Below are positions 1 through 9,469 of a stretch of 64,000 bases of DNA, piece after piece. Each line of letters opens with the position of its first letter. The first letter of the stretch is position 1. The stretch is from assembly GCA_029962745.1 (NCBI GenBank), contig CM057169.1, positions 22,708,510-22,772,509 of the forward strand. The letters run 5' to 3'. Under the pieces are notes generated by a model, which ran no database searches, had not been told where the DNA came from, and worked only from the letters and a program-made list of their open reading frames with translations. The translations under genes and the position numbers were made by a program. This DNA is from Echinometra lucunter (taxonomy: Eukaryota > Echinodermata > Echinoidea > Camarodonta > Echinometridae).

Positions 1-103
1 TTCGTAAGTTTACGAACAGCTTTATGAAACACCCCCTAGGTATTTCTTCCAATGAAGGTAGCACCATCACACTCTCTACATCTAATGAATTTTGAAAGGA
101 TAC

Positions 104-182
104 GTAAGACATTATACATGTCCACCAGAGGTTTATCATCACCGAACAGTCGGGACTGGACTAACTGATGAATATACGTCAC
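104..182 (-). CDS. MED14: MED14 exon 8 (last exon visible)
   Basis: Acceptor CTGTACAG; donor inferred as C|GTATCC at 103-102. Encodes [20 protein letters not shown] then DMYNVL, matching the [17 protein letters not shown] block. The donor is the least certain splice site of the set; it was chosen because homology stops there. Bases 1-103 are then intron. Confidence 0.85.
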
Positions 183-3100
183 CTGTACAGAAAAAATATT
201 AAAAAATTAGACAGTTGAATGTGCAGGATTTGGGTTTTAGTTATTCGTAAAATGCGCTGAAAACCCCTGCAGTTTCCCTCTTCATATTTGAGCAGGCCTT
301 TACCTGTTGCCTATTAGAACCAGGTGACCCTTGTGTTAAGTCTATTGGAAAGAGGCAATTCAGCATTCAACGGGTTAAGAGGAAACTCACATTTGTGTGG
401 GGAAAAAAAATTCATTATGGGAAACACATAAATAATACAGTATTTTAAATCTCTATATTGGAAAAAGCAAACAACAAACTTTTAATTTGTATAAAGTTAG
501 ACAACAATTAAAGGTTTTATCAGTCATCAATATGATGTTCAAATTTGAGCTTAGATCAAAAACAAAGGAATTTACCTGTATAGGGTGAACCAGGGTTTTA
601 CCGTCTCCAGTATCGGGATCTTGTACCAGGATCTCAATATTGAGCAGCCTCCATGGAATGGTTTTATTGTCTTCCATTAAGGTCAGAGTTACCTGTGAAT
701 GAAAGAAATAAAAAAATAAGAACATTTACCTTTTTATAGTGCCGGCAAGAGACATTAAATCATGATATGTGCTATACAAGAATGTAATAATATAATCAGT
801 ATTATTACATTGATGATCTTCAAATGGTTAACATTGTAACCAAAGTATAATAATCTAATAAGAAATACAATGATTTCTAACTCTAGCACAAAATTTAAGA
901 TACAAAAAACCTAATTCAACTTACCTCAAATTCCTGTGGTACACGGAACTTGACTCTTCCATCCTCTATGAGAGAAATAAAATAATGACATTACAATAGC
1001 TTCTGGAATTCTTCTTGTCCTTCTCTTCTATACACATGCACGAGTATAATCAATATTCTAATATTTCTTTAAAAGACTATTCAACAAATGAGTGCACTGC
1101 ATATAACTTCTTCTCTCCAAACTTCACAGAGATACCATAAACTTCATAAATAATATCTTTGTTAGTTTGTTTCAGTCTTATCATAACACTGCCAAGTGCA
1201 TCAAGCTATCAAGCTTATACCAGCTTCTAATGGATGTACCAAATTCTGTTTTCAATCATGTCTGGAATGAGAATGTTTGTATTACTCTCAAACTGCTTTA
1301 CCACTGTATTAATCAATGCTGTAAAATGTACTAGACACTGACCAATGGTAAGGTTAGCTAGTTGTGGCGGTAGCTCACTGGTTACTAATCGATGCTGTAT
1401 GATCTGATCTAATCGATGAAGGACTGTCTTCTTCTCATAAACCTAAATGGACTACTGTTTCTTAACAAACTAAAATGTACTAGACACTGACCAATGGTAA
1501 GGTTTGCTAGCTGTGGTGGAAGCTCACTGGTCACTAATTGATGCTGTATGATCTGATCTAATCGATGAAGGACCGTCTCCTTCTCATAAACTTATATGGA
1601 CTATTGTTTGTAATAATATAAAATATATTAGACACTGACCTATGGTAAGGTTTGCTAGCTGTGTCCACAGCTCACTGATTACTAATCTATGCTGCATGAT
1701 CTGATCTAATCAATGTCTCCTTCTCATAAACTTAACTTAGACTACTCTTTCTAAATAAACTAAAATGTACTAGACACTGACCAATGGTAAGGTTTGCTAG
1801 CTGTGGCGGTAGCTCACTAGTAACCAATCGATGCTGGATAATCTGATCTAATCGATGAAGGACTGTCTCCTTCTCTGAGGACGTGATAGGATCAGGTGGG
1901 ACGATTCGTTCCTTGATGCATGCTGGCATCCGCTTGTATTGACGCATTGTTAGAACGTCCACAGCGTGAGGCAAGCAGAAATTGGGCAACCTGAGGAATA
2001 TGAAAGTACAAAATGACATAGACAAAGAGACAATCGGTACTCAAAATTGAAGAACAGCTTTAAATACACACACACACAGAAGATTTTTATCTCGCTCTCA
2101 CTGGGACATACAGAAAGGTTAAATCAAACTGTATAAACAGAGGGGTGTTTTTTTTCATCTTTATACTAAGTAAACAGCTTTTACTTTTAATTTCTAATAA
2201 ATCTTACCTAACTAGTAAACTTCTCCTATCACACTGCATGTTCTTAGGGCTATCTGCACTACTCAACATCACCATTCACAATTTCTTTGTAGACAGACCA
2301 CAATGGGTCAAGTGCAATAATATGAACTCTGTTGTTAAATGTCTGAACCTAGGCGCTCCACAAGGTTGTGTAATTTCCCCAATTCTCTCCTCGCTCTACA
2401 CTAGTCATTGTATCATTTCTAATCCCAAAATTTCTATCATTAAGTATGCAGATGATACTGTCATAACTGGCTTCCTTCAAGGAGATTCTAGTCCATATTT
2501 TAGGAAAGTGGATCAATTCTAAACTGGTGTGATCGGCACCACCTGATTCTTAATGTAAACAAGACTAAGGAAATGATATTTGACTTATGTCGCTCATACC
2601 AGCCTCATGACCCGTTGTCTATCCATGATCACATAAATGAGCAAGTTTCTGAATATAAGTACCCGGGAACAATCGTTGACAATAAACTAAACTGGAATAA
2701 GAACGCTCAGCAGTAGCAGGCAAGGCTAGTCAAAGGTTATACTTCCTGAGGAAACTCAAGGAGTTTCGTGTAAATAATAGGATCTTAGTTCTCTTCTACC
2801 AGTCACCAATACAGAGTATCCTGACATTCAATTTCTTGTGTAACTTTGGGAACCTCTCAAAAATAAATCAGAAGAAGTTAGATAGACCCAGAAAGATTGC
2901 CCAACGATTGATTCATTCAGACCTCCCCCCAATCAGTACTCTGTACGAAAAGCACATGCTGCTGAAAGTTCATGCAATAATGAATAACTCATCTCACCCC
3001 TTACACAATTTCTTTGGATATAACCGGTCAGGCATTCACCTACGCGTTCCTAAAAGCAACCGTTGTCGTTTTAGACAATCGTTTGTACCAGATGCCATCC

Positions 3101-3929
3101 ATGTATTTAATGGAAATGTTAAATGTTGATTCTATTATCATGCACGAGCTGACCTATTGACACGTGAAAGTCTCCTACCTGAATCTTGCCATTGTTCTGT
3201 TATATTATCTCATGCTACTCACCTTGTATGCTACAGTGCCATAAAAAGACCCAGATTTGATTGTATGCTCTTACACTGTGAATTTTAAATGTGAATTTTA
3301 AAGATGTGCAATGTTTTGATCTTTCATTCCTGTGCTTCTTTCTTTATTCCCTGTCCGTTCTACCTTCCAACTCAGCCTATATCTTTTCTTCTATTCTCCT
3401 CTCTCTCCTTCTTTCCCTCTACTTCCACTATCTTGCTCAGTCTTTCTCGCCTCTCTGCTTCACCGTTCTCTCTCCCTCTCAGCTCCCTTGATTGCTTTCT
3501 TCCTCTCTCACTCTATTTTTTTCTTTTCCTTCCCCCTTTTTTTTCCACACCTTCTCTTATACGAATTTATTTGAAGTGTCTATAAAAGTTATCATCTTAT
3601 TGCTTATTTGAACTTTGAATTTTAATTCAATTGTTAGTTACTTCGTATTTTGCTACATTGTATTCTGTTCATGTACACTTATACGAATTTATTTGAAGTG
3701 TCTATAAAAGTTATCATCTTATTGCTTATTTGAACTTTGAATTTTAATTCAATTGTTAGTTACTTCGTATTTTGCTACATTGTATTCTGTTCATGTACAC
3801 TGCCAGTGGAAGTCAAATTTCTGTACTTTTAAATAAAGAATCTGAATCTGAATCTGAATCATTTTAAATACTATTCCAAAATCACTACTGCATGCTTCCA
3901 AGACAACTTTGTACACCTCTGTTGTCCCT

Positions 3930-3961
<32 letters not shown>

Positions 3962-5683
3962 GTGTGCATTTTTTACCTTGCATGTACAAGATTCTCCCTG
4001 GCCATTCTGGATAGCATGTCAGCGGTGTCTACAAAGAGCAATGATTGCTGATCCAAGAATGATGAAATAGCCTGCAGGATGAACAATAATACAATTAGAC
4101 TGGGAACAATTGACAAGACCCCCCCACATAGCTACTGGACTAGCCCTTGCAATAATCTGAGTAGACATTTTGTTTAATCATTTCATACAGTTTTAGGTCT
4201 GAAAATGTGAAAATAACCTAAAGGGCATCCCTATGTAATTGTTTGGTGGCATACATGTTACAAGACAAAAATTTTTGATGCAATAGAAGACTTCTCATGT
4301 GCAGAACTTAAAATACAATGTATAATATAACTTGTATGCAATATCATGAGTGCAAGAGAGGTTTCTACAATTAATGAAATGCTTTACGTACAAATCATCA
4401 TACAAACACACCAATGGAGATTTGTTTCAATACACTTTCATTACAAACCTTTATACTGCCCTACTTTGGCAAAAGGAAGCAAGTGACAAAAGTGACATTT
4501 TCTGTAAAAGAATAAGATGTGTCTGTCGTTTGTACTGACGTCAATGGAATATCGTCATGTCCTACCTAACTTATCTCTGAGCAGGATGAGTGTTTATCCG
4601 TAAAATTTTGCCTGGAAGATGTGCACATTATATAAAATAAGAAAATATTAATAACTCAGATTTGGTTGGTATGTCACTTGCTTCCTTTTGCCAAAGTAGG
4701 GCAGTATAGATCTCCTAAAAAATGAAAATTGGCCAATTCCAGGATTCTACTCACTGCACACTTGTCTACTTTGGCTGCACTGCCAGCCCATTTGACCAGA
4801 GCTAGGAGACGGATGAACGACTGTCGGGTACTGCGGGCAAACTTCACAATCTCAATTTTCCTAGAAGAATACATAGGAAGAAACAAAGAATAGAAATAAT
4901 TAACTGAATCCATAAATAACCATTACAAATCACATTTTAATCATAAGTAACAATAATATAAAATTTCATCAGGTCAAAGCTATGAGTATTACCTACATAA
5001 ACAGAAAAATAACAATAATATGATACTCACTTTTCCATGTCCATCTTTCGTGGTAATCTGGAAAGCAAAGAAAACAATATTTGTTTGTGTTATTACATGA
5101 GAAAAACTAATACTACAAAATGATTACAGTTCATATTACAATAGTTACATTGTTCATATTTCAAGATAGCATTACGTACACTGTAATCTCCATCCAAATG
5201 AATTGTAAGTGTAACTGACTTGTGTAAATGCTAATATAATCAGTAAAATATTATCAATATCACTGGTAAGAACCAGAGGGGGGTTAACTTGTATCATTTG
5301 ACTCCCTTCTGCTTCTAAGCAGATGTACATTTGAAGGCCTATTCCTATAACAAATTGTCAAATATCCCGTTAGGTTTTGATAACATTTTAATCCATCAAA
5401 GGACTTACAGTTCAGCCAATACTGTCAACTCATGATAAGTTTTCTGGACAAGATGCTCAAGAAGTAGACCCAGAGAGATGCTTGCACCACCTCCTGCTCC
5501 CCCTCCTTGGGGTTGCATAGCAACCATCTGCATCCCACCAGCTGCCTGAGCCCCACCCATCATATTGCCTCCTGCCCCCGGGGTGGGGGTCTGAACGCCT
5601 GGCATGGGTAATCCTATGGCTGGGAGTCCCTGGGGGATGGGGATAGACGCAGTCTGTACACCACCTCCAGGCGTCCCTGACAT
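104..5683 (-). CDS. MED14: Mediator complex subunit 14 (MED14), 5' part of gene, eight exons
   Basis: MED14 is the backbone subunit that ties the Mediator head, middle and tail modules together in RNA polymerase II transcription in the nucleus. Joining 5683-5409, 5057-5031, 4860-4755, 4071-3977, 1990-1782, 965-925, 692-576 and 182-104 gives 316 codons plus one base, with every junction GT-AG and in phase. The product has a roughly 65-residue Gly/Pro/Met/Gln-rich leader, then the conserved MED14 N-terminal region: blocks such as [67 protein letters not shown] and [10 protein letters not shown] match the animal family as I remember it. Animal MED14 is about 1,400-1,500 residues, so most of the gene lies left of base 1. 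The ATG at 5683 has a good context (A at -3). No other family fits; only exact exon edges could change. Confidence 0.95.
576..692 (-). CDS. MED14: MED14 exon 7
   Basis: Acceptor ATTCACAG, donor CAG|GTAAA; exactly 39 codons. Encodes [20 protein letters not shown] then [19 protein letters not shown], one of the most conserved MED14 blocks. Confidence 0.94.
925..965 (-). CDS. MED14: MED14 exon 6, 41-nt short exon
   Basis: Acceptor CTCATAG, donor GAG|GTAAGT. With the last base of exon 5 it reads [14 protein letters not shown], matching the GRVKFRV.gEFE segment of MED14. Both phases agree with the neighbours. Confidence 0.9.
1343..1436 (-). pseudogene. Exon 5 partial copy 1, frame intact
   Basis: It differs from the real exon segment at 8 codons. 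Seven are synonymous and one is Glu to Lys at codon 3. It keeps the donor GTCAGT. No acceptor with a clear pyrimidine tract precedes it; a weak CATTTAG lies 9 bases upstream. It may be an intronic relic or a cryptic or alternative exon. Confidence 0.75.
1492..1585 (-). pseudogene. Exon 5 partial copy 2, frame intact
   Basis: It differs at 9 codons. Eight are synonymous and one is Arg to Gln. The donor GTCAGT is kept. A possible acceptor AAG|TTTAT would join exon 5 in phase (Val-Tyr-Glu-Lys), but the polypyrimidine tract is poor. Confidence 0.75.
1640..1725 (-). pseudogene. Exon 5 partial copy 3, decayed
   Basis: An 8-base deletion after GAGAC breaks the frame. The rest has four replacement and six silent changes. 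The donor GTCAGT is still present. It contrasts with copies 1 and 2 and looks neutrally evolving. Confidence 0.75.
1782..1990 (-). CDS. MED14: MED14 exon 5
   Basis: Acceptor TATTCCTCAG, donor G|GTCAGT. Encodes [14 protein letters not shown], then the conserved [28 protein letters not shown]. The last 94 bases (1782-1875) are repeated three more times in the next intron at 142-149-bp spacing, each with the same donor. Confidence 0.93.
2220..3861 (+). mobile_element. 5'-truncated non-LTR retrotransposon (CR1/L2/Rex1-like), antisense in a MED14 intron
   Basis: The reverse transcriptase core is visible: [17 protein letters not shown] near 2352-2402 and KYADDTVI with the catalytic YADD at 2445-2456. 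After a frameshift near 2522 come [13 protein letters not shown] and [15 protein letters not shown], then after another shift near 2715-2735 [15 protein letters not shown] and a C-terminal block at 2836-3129 with CNFGNLS and RVPKSNR. Frameshifts make it dead. The 3' UTR ends with AATAAA and short GAATCT repeats (3838-3861), typical of L2/CR1-type tails. Upstream RT domains and the endonuclease are missing. Exact clade is uncertain. Confidence 0.88.
3556..3800 (+). repeat. 122-bp tandem duplication in the LINE 3' UTR
   Basis: The segment beginning CTTATACGAATTTATTTG at 3556 is repeated almost exactly at 3678, a 122-bp period. It lies just before the AATAAA and GAATCT tail. Confidence 0.9.
3931..3955 (+). 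repeat. Poly-C run, 25 nt
   Basis: Uninterrupted C tract in the MED14 intron, 21 bases from the exon 4 donor; on the transcript it is G25. Length in the assembly may be unreliable. Confidence 0.9.
3977..4071 (-). CDS. MED14: MED14 exon 4
   Basis: Acceptor CCTGCAG, donor G|GTAAAA. Encodes [18 protein letters not shown] followed by [13 protein letters not shown], matching the SSFLDQQ..LFVDTAD block of MED14. It ends in phase 2, completing an Arg codon with exon 5. Confidence 0.92.
4452..4708. mobile_element. Small MITE with perfect 37-bp inverted ends, Tc1/mariner-like TA flanks
   Basis: 4452-4488 and 4672-4708 are perfect reverse complements, starting TATACTGCCCTACTTTGG. If the outer TA is a target duplication, the element is 4454-4706 with ends TACTGCCC...GGGCAGTA, as in Tc1/mariner-type elements. 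There is no transposase. It sits in the MED14 intron 46 bases after the exon 3 donor, so the pre-mRNA can form a 37-bp hairpin with a 183-nt loop. Confidence 0.8.
4755..4860 (-). CDS. MED14: MED14 exon 3
   Basis: Encodes [16 protein letters not shown] followed by the very conserved [19 protein letters not shown]. Acceptor TTCTAG, donor GTGAGT; it ends in phase 0. The intron downstream contains a perfect inverted repeat (4452-4708). Confidence 0.93.
5031..5057 (-). CDS. MED14: MED14 exon 2, 27-nt microexon
   Basis: Acceptor CTTTCCAG and donor GTGAGT flank exactly 27 bases. Joined to exon 1 in phase 2 they read L-L-P-R-K-M-D-M-E and start the K completed by exon 3. This matches the LLPRK..ME segment between the first helix and KIEIV in animal MED14, so the microexon is needed to restore the conserved protein. 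Confidence 0.88.
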
Positions 5684-5726
5684 GGTCACACTTCAACAGT
5701 GATAGAAAGATTTTCTTTAATGTTTC
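5409..5726 (-). CDS. MED14: MED14 exon 1 (short 5' UTR plus start codon)
   Basis: Coding part is 5683-5409 (91 codons plus 2 bases). An acceptor TTACAG lies just before 5726, so 5726-5684 is probably spliced 5' UTR. The encoded leader is low complexity (Gly, Pro, Met, Gln, Ala) and ends in the conserved segment [18 protein letters not shown]. The donor reads CT|GTAAGT. Confidence 0.9.
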
Positions 5727-6658
5727 CTGTAAGAGAGCAATGATAAGAAAAGAGAATTCTTAAATAAATGCCGATTTCTAACATACATTTTGAGCACTGC
5801 TAGCATCTCCATGCAGAGGACTTGCCACACATCAGATCCATATCAGCGTATAAGTTGTCAAAATGAGTTCGTTTAGTACCACATGCATTGATTTTGTAAA
5901 GTGATGTTGGTAAGTATTGAGGTACATGTAGGCATTTATCTACCTATAAGATTATGTCTGCTCCTATACACAAGTCTAGTAACATACATCTCTGAGTGTC
6001 AGAGTGATTTTGAGTGAATTTTAGTGACTTTCGTACATACATGTACAGTGGTGCAGGTCACATTAAATCAAAAGTATTGATCTACTCTTCCTACATTTAC
6101 ATAATACACAGACACATACATGACTTCTAAACACTTTATTCAACAAGCAATTAGTTCATTCCATAGCATGTACCCTGGAAAGGCTCTGTAGAAGAAATTT
6201 TAAAAAAATCCTAATGCTTACTCTCCACAGACCACGGTCATAGAGCCTTGTATTTTTTCCTACATAATGTATCTTGCTAACGTACTTGCACTGTAAAGTT
6301 TAGTTAGTAGTATGTTCTGGCCAATAATAATATAGGCCAAGAAACCCTCTAGAAAACCCCTTTCCCATTAACCAGCTTCTATCTGTATCAGTGTCAGCTC
6401 TTTGTACACAAAGGATAAGAATATCTGAATGCTATTCCATAACCTCCTTTGATAAAATATCTCACCACTGATTGACTGAAAATGTGATATTTATTTTTGA
6501 CTATTCGAGTTGACAGAAAAATTCGAATAATGGAATATCTTCTTATTCTTGCCTCTTCTTGGAACCTTGGATACCTACGGAGTACAGAATTAGAAGCCCA
6601 AGTTTGAATTCAATTCACCCCATAAATCTTCACTGCAATCGTAGACCCCCAACATATC

Positions 6659-7025
6659 GGCAAACCCGGAGAATAGGGGACCGGAATGCGCGCCCATATT
6701 CATTTGTGTGCAAGCAAATGCAGCGCAGTGGCAGCGGCAACAGGGATGATCTACACAAACAAGATTCAGCGATGAAACATTTATGAGTTTGAGAACATTT
6801 CTGGCCAAAATCAAAATGATTTTTATCACATAACCAAACATCTGAAAGCTGAGAGGACATATTAATATATTAGAACATAATTACCTGATTAAAACATATT
6901 TTAAAGTCATTTTGAACTCGATTATTGACTTGTCACATACCCCGAGTCTCGGCTGTCTCTGGCAATCTCTGCACTGTACGAATGTCATGTGCGTGCGTTC
7001 CGGTCCCCTATTCTCCGGGTTTGCC
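6659..7025. mobile_element. MITE with 8-bp target duplication (hAT-type spacing), copy 1
   Basis: Terminal inverted repeats start GGCAAACCCGGAGAATAGGG and match for about 28 bases. The element is flanked on both sides by AACATATC (6651-6658 and 7026-7033), a perfect 8-bp duplication. Internal sequence has no transposase. It lies in the proposed first intron of MED14. A second copy is at 30337-30711, inverted relative to this one. Confidence 0.9.
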
Positions 7026-7360
7026 AACATATCAGGAATGTCATCCAATCACGCAATTTTCAGGTCAACCATAAGTTTAGACAACACGGTGATAGTTAAG
7101 CGGACTTGCACGCCGAAAACTCCCGGCCGCAATTGAGCGCAAAATTTCAGATGAGCAAGACACAAGTATCATGGAATGGGACTACACTCTGTGGTAGATG
7201 TAATTTTTGTCGTCACGTATGGTACGTTAATATCCTTGAAAATCACATTTTACATTATCAAGTCAAATACTTAGTACAAAAAAAGTGCACAAACAATCTT
7301 ACACAATGCAAAGATACATTAAATGATATAATGATGGTTAAAATGAGTAGTTGTTATTAC

Positions 7361-7413
7361 CTTTAATTTGGTTCACTTCCCGATAGAATACAGGAGCTTC
7401 CGGACGCCATGTT
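7361..7413 (-). promoter_or_regulatory. MED14: Candidate MED14 core promoter and 5' untranslated exon
   Basis: On the minus strand 7413-7397 reads AACATGGCGTCCGGAAG, a YY1-like motif (ATGGCG) running into an ETS-like CCGGAAG, a pairing common at TATA-less housekeeping promoters. About 40 bases downstream AAAG|GTAATA at 7361-7360 is a good donor that could splice to the exon 1 acceptor at 5727, removing a 1.6-kb intron. If transcription starts upstream of 7410, the exon carries a 15-codon upstream ORF (ATG GCG ... TAA). No TATA box is evident. Motifs are seen; promoter use is inferred. Confidence 0.5.
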
Positions 7414-7542
7414 AGAGGTTTTTTTTTTCTTGTACGTTTTTATAGTCTATGAATTCAGTCCCTGCATATTCCATTTTGATAAGATTTTTTGTTCTTCTTT
7501 TTTTTTTTTTTGCTAAAATAATTTAACATTGGTGAAATCATT

Positions 7543-7661
7543 TTAGGGTTAGGGTTAGGTTTTAGAGTTAGGGCTATGATTTAGGATTAGGATTAAGATT
7601 AGGATTAGGGTAGGGTTTAGGATTAGGGTTAGGGCTATGGGTTAGGGCAAGGTTAGGGTAT
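7543..7661 (+). repeat. Degenerate interstitial telomere-like repeat (TTAGGG)n
   Basis: About 120 bp of TTAGGG and near variants (TTAGGA, TTAGGGC, TTTAGGG), G-rich strand on plus. TTAGGG is the usual metazoan telomere unit. It lies 130 bp upstream of the candidate MED14 promoter. Confidence 0.8.
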
Positions 7662-7673
7662 GGTAGGATGGGG

Positions 7674-7893
7674 GGTCGGGTGTCCGGACACGTAACAAAA
7701 ATAAAGCCTTCTTTTTTGTCTCTGAATTAAACAAAAACTATGCATTGAATAGTGCTAATCATCATCAATTTTTGTTCTTTATAATATTGTCTAACACTTG
7801 TGTTCAAGAATTTAAGAAATATTGCTTGTAAACTGTTTCAAATGGCTGTTTAAAATCGACTGTCCGGATACACAACCTGTCCGGACACCCAAC
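7674..7893. mobile_element. Probable MITE with TGTCCGGACA ends
   Basis: Left end GTCGGGTGTCCGGACA and right end TGTCCGGACACCCAAC are inverted matches, with a further TGTCCGGATACACAAC subterminal at 7861. The 170-bp interior is AT-rich and non-coding. Confidence 0.5.
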
Positions 7894-8049
7894 AACTGGG
7901 TATACGTCTTTGGTGGGGCCTATATCACGAGTATGCCAATTAGGCATTTGGCCTATGAAAAAAATCACGAGTTAATTCCCACAGGGCATCTGAGAAAGGG
8001 TCATGCTTGATTTTAATTTGAATGGGTGGATCAGGAAGGGGGTGCCGTA

Positions 8050-8057
8050 AGAGAGAG

Positions 8058-8106
<49 letters not shown>
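8050..8106 (+). repeat. (GA)n microsatellite
   Basis: Nearly pure GA dinucleotides with two GAAA interruptions. Confidence 0.95.
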
Positions 8107-8109
<3 letters not shown>

Positions 8110-8789
8110 GGGGGGGCAAATAAAGAATGAAAGCATAAAACAAAATGAAAGGGTTAATGCAAAAAAAAAGGGGGAAGAGAACCACTAGCAAAAACAAGGG
8201 AGAAGGAAAACTGATTACCTAAAAGTTAAGAAAACGGAGTGAGTTTATAAAAGATCTGTATGGCCTTTCTACAGACGATGTAAAGTTCAAGGGCGTAATT
8301 AAATGGCGAGGGGGATAAGTCGGGATACATCCCCCGCCCCCCCCCCCCCCCACTTTTTAAGGTGGGGGTGGTGTGTATAATCAATCCCCCAGCTTTCAGG
8401 AGAAAATTGGGGAATAAATTTATTCATCTGCAATTCTGTCATCGTTTCTTTATTCCCTCCCGATGTATTTTTGTACTGCTAGGAAGTAAAACTTATCTAA
8501 TTAAGATTGGAAGCTACTTTCCTTTCTCCATTAGAAAAAAAAAACATTATTGATTAACGATAATCAGAAAAATAGGGGTTTCAGGTATATCAGACAGAAC
8601 TTCGAAAAAGTTATGATTCTGGGAATGTTGATATGACCGTTTCTAAGCGCCCTCCTTTTCCCCCAAAACTGCCCCTTTTCGCTAGTGCCCCCTCTTTGAA
8701 AGACCCTCCGCTGCCCCTGTATGTATTTGTATATTCCCCCCCCCCCCCCCCCCCACATATAGAAATAGACTGATGAGTAACTATCTAGG

Positions 8790-9115
8790 TGAATTGTCAC
8801 TTGGTCTACTCCCACTTTGTCTAATGCCCGTTTGGTCTCATCTCACATGGTCTAATCCTATTTCGTCTACAACCACTTTGTCTAATAACCATTGGTCTGA
8901 TTGCCACTTTGATCATTTTGATCATTAGACAAAATGGCAATTAGCCCAAGTGGGTATTAGACCAAGTGATGAATGGGCCAAACGGCAATTAGACCAAAAT
9001 TATAGTAGACCCGGTTGAGCCAGCATGTTGGTGTGAGACCAACTGGTAGTTAGAGAGAAATTAGACCAATTAGACCAACTGGTAGTAGTCCAATTGGATA
9101 TTAACCCCTGTCTAA
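8790..9115. repeat. Palindromic minisatellite of GGTCTA/TAGACC words
   Basis: Units of about 20 bases such as ACTTTGTCTAAT and ATTTGGTCTAAT fill the left half; the reverse form ATTAGACCAA fills the right half after a turning point near 8935. Units are diverged. No coding potential. Confidence 0.75.
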
Positions 9116-9469
9116 GCCACTGGACTGTAAACACTGGTAAAAACGAAAACAACAGAAAAGTCCTTGATACATTCATAACACGGGCTTATATAGCCTACAT
9201 GCGATCACTGTCTATATAGGGATTGTGATTCAAGGGGCAAGCGATGATTTTGTGCCTCCATGCACCCCCATACCAGCTTAAACCTATCAGGTTAAAAATA
9301 CAAACCAGATAAATATTTGCCTTTTAATTCACAAATCATGTCACTATTTGAAAATTATTCTAATGCATTTAACCTGAAAGAGTGAAATTGTAGAGCAATT
9401 TTTCTACTTTCTTTTAAAACCCTCGTACGCAACTCTTACTCCGGCCTGGATTGAGGTAGCATTAACATC
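9116..9469. other. Non-coding, nothing recognised
   Basis: AT-rich unique-looking DNA; only short frames. Confidence 0.5.

Larger units (their letters stand above)
1321..1875 (-). repeat. Tandem array of the MED14 exon 5 3' end plus donor (four copies, one is the real exon)
   Basis: A unit of 142-149 bp is repeated. Each unit contains the last 94 (86 in one copy) bases of exon 5, the donor GTCAGT and about 55 bp of intron. Exon-homologous parts are 1343-1436, 1492-1585, 1640-1725 and the genuine 1782-1875. The copies join to the spacer at TTTAT|GAGAAG, whereas the real exon continues upstream as coding sequence. Confidence 0.9.

Noticed and set aside
6559..7136. Several 70-85-codon frames upstream of MED14
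   Set aside because: They lie within or across a MITE with clear ends and target duplication.
8050..8106. CRISPR-like regular repeats
   Set aside because: All regular repeats in the window are microsatellites or minisatellites without unique spacers; the genome is eukaryotic.
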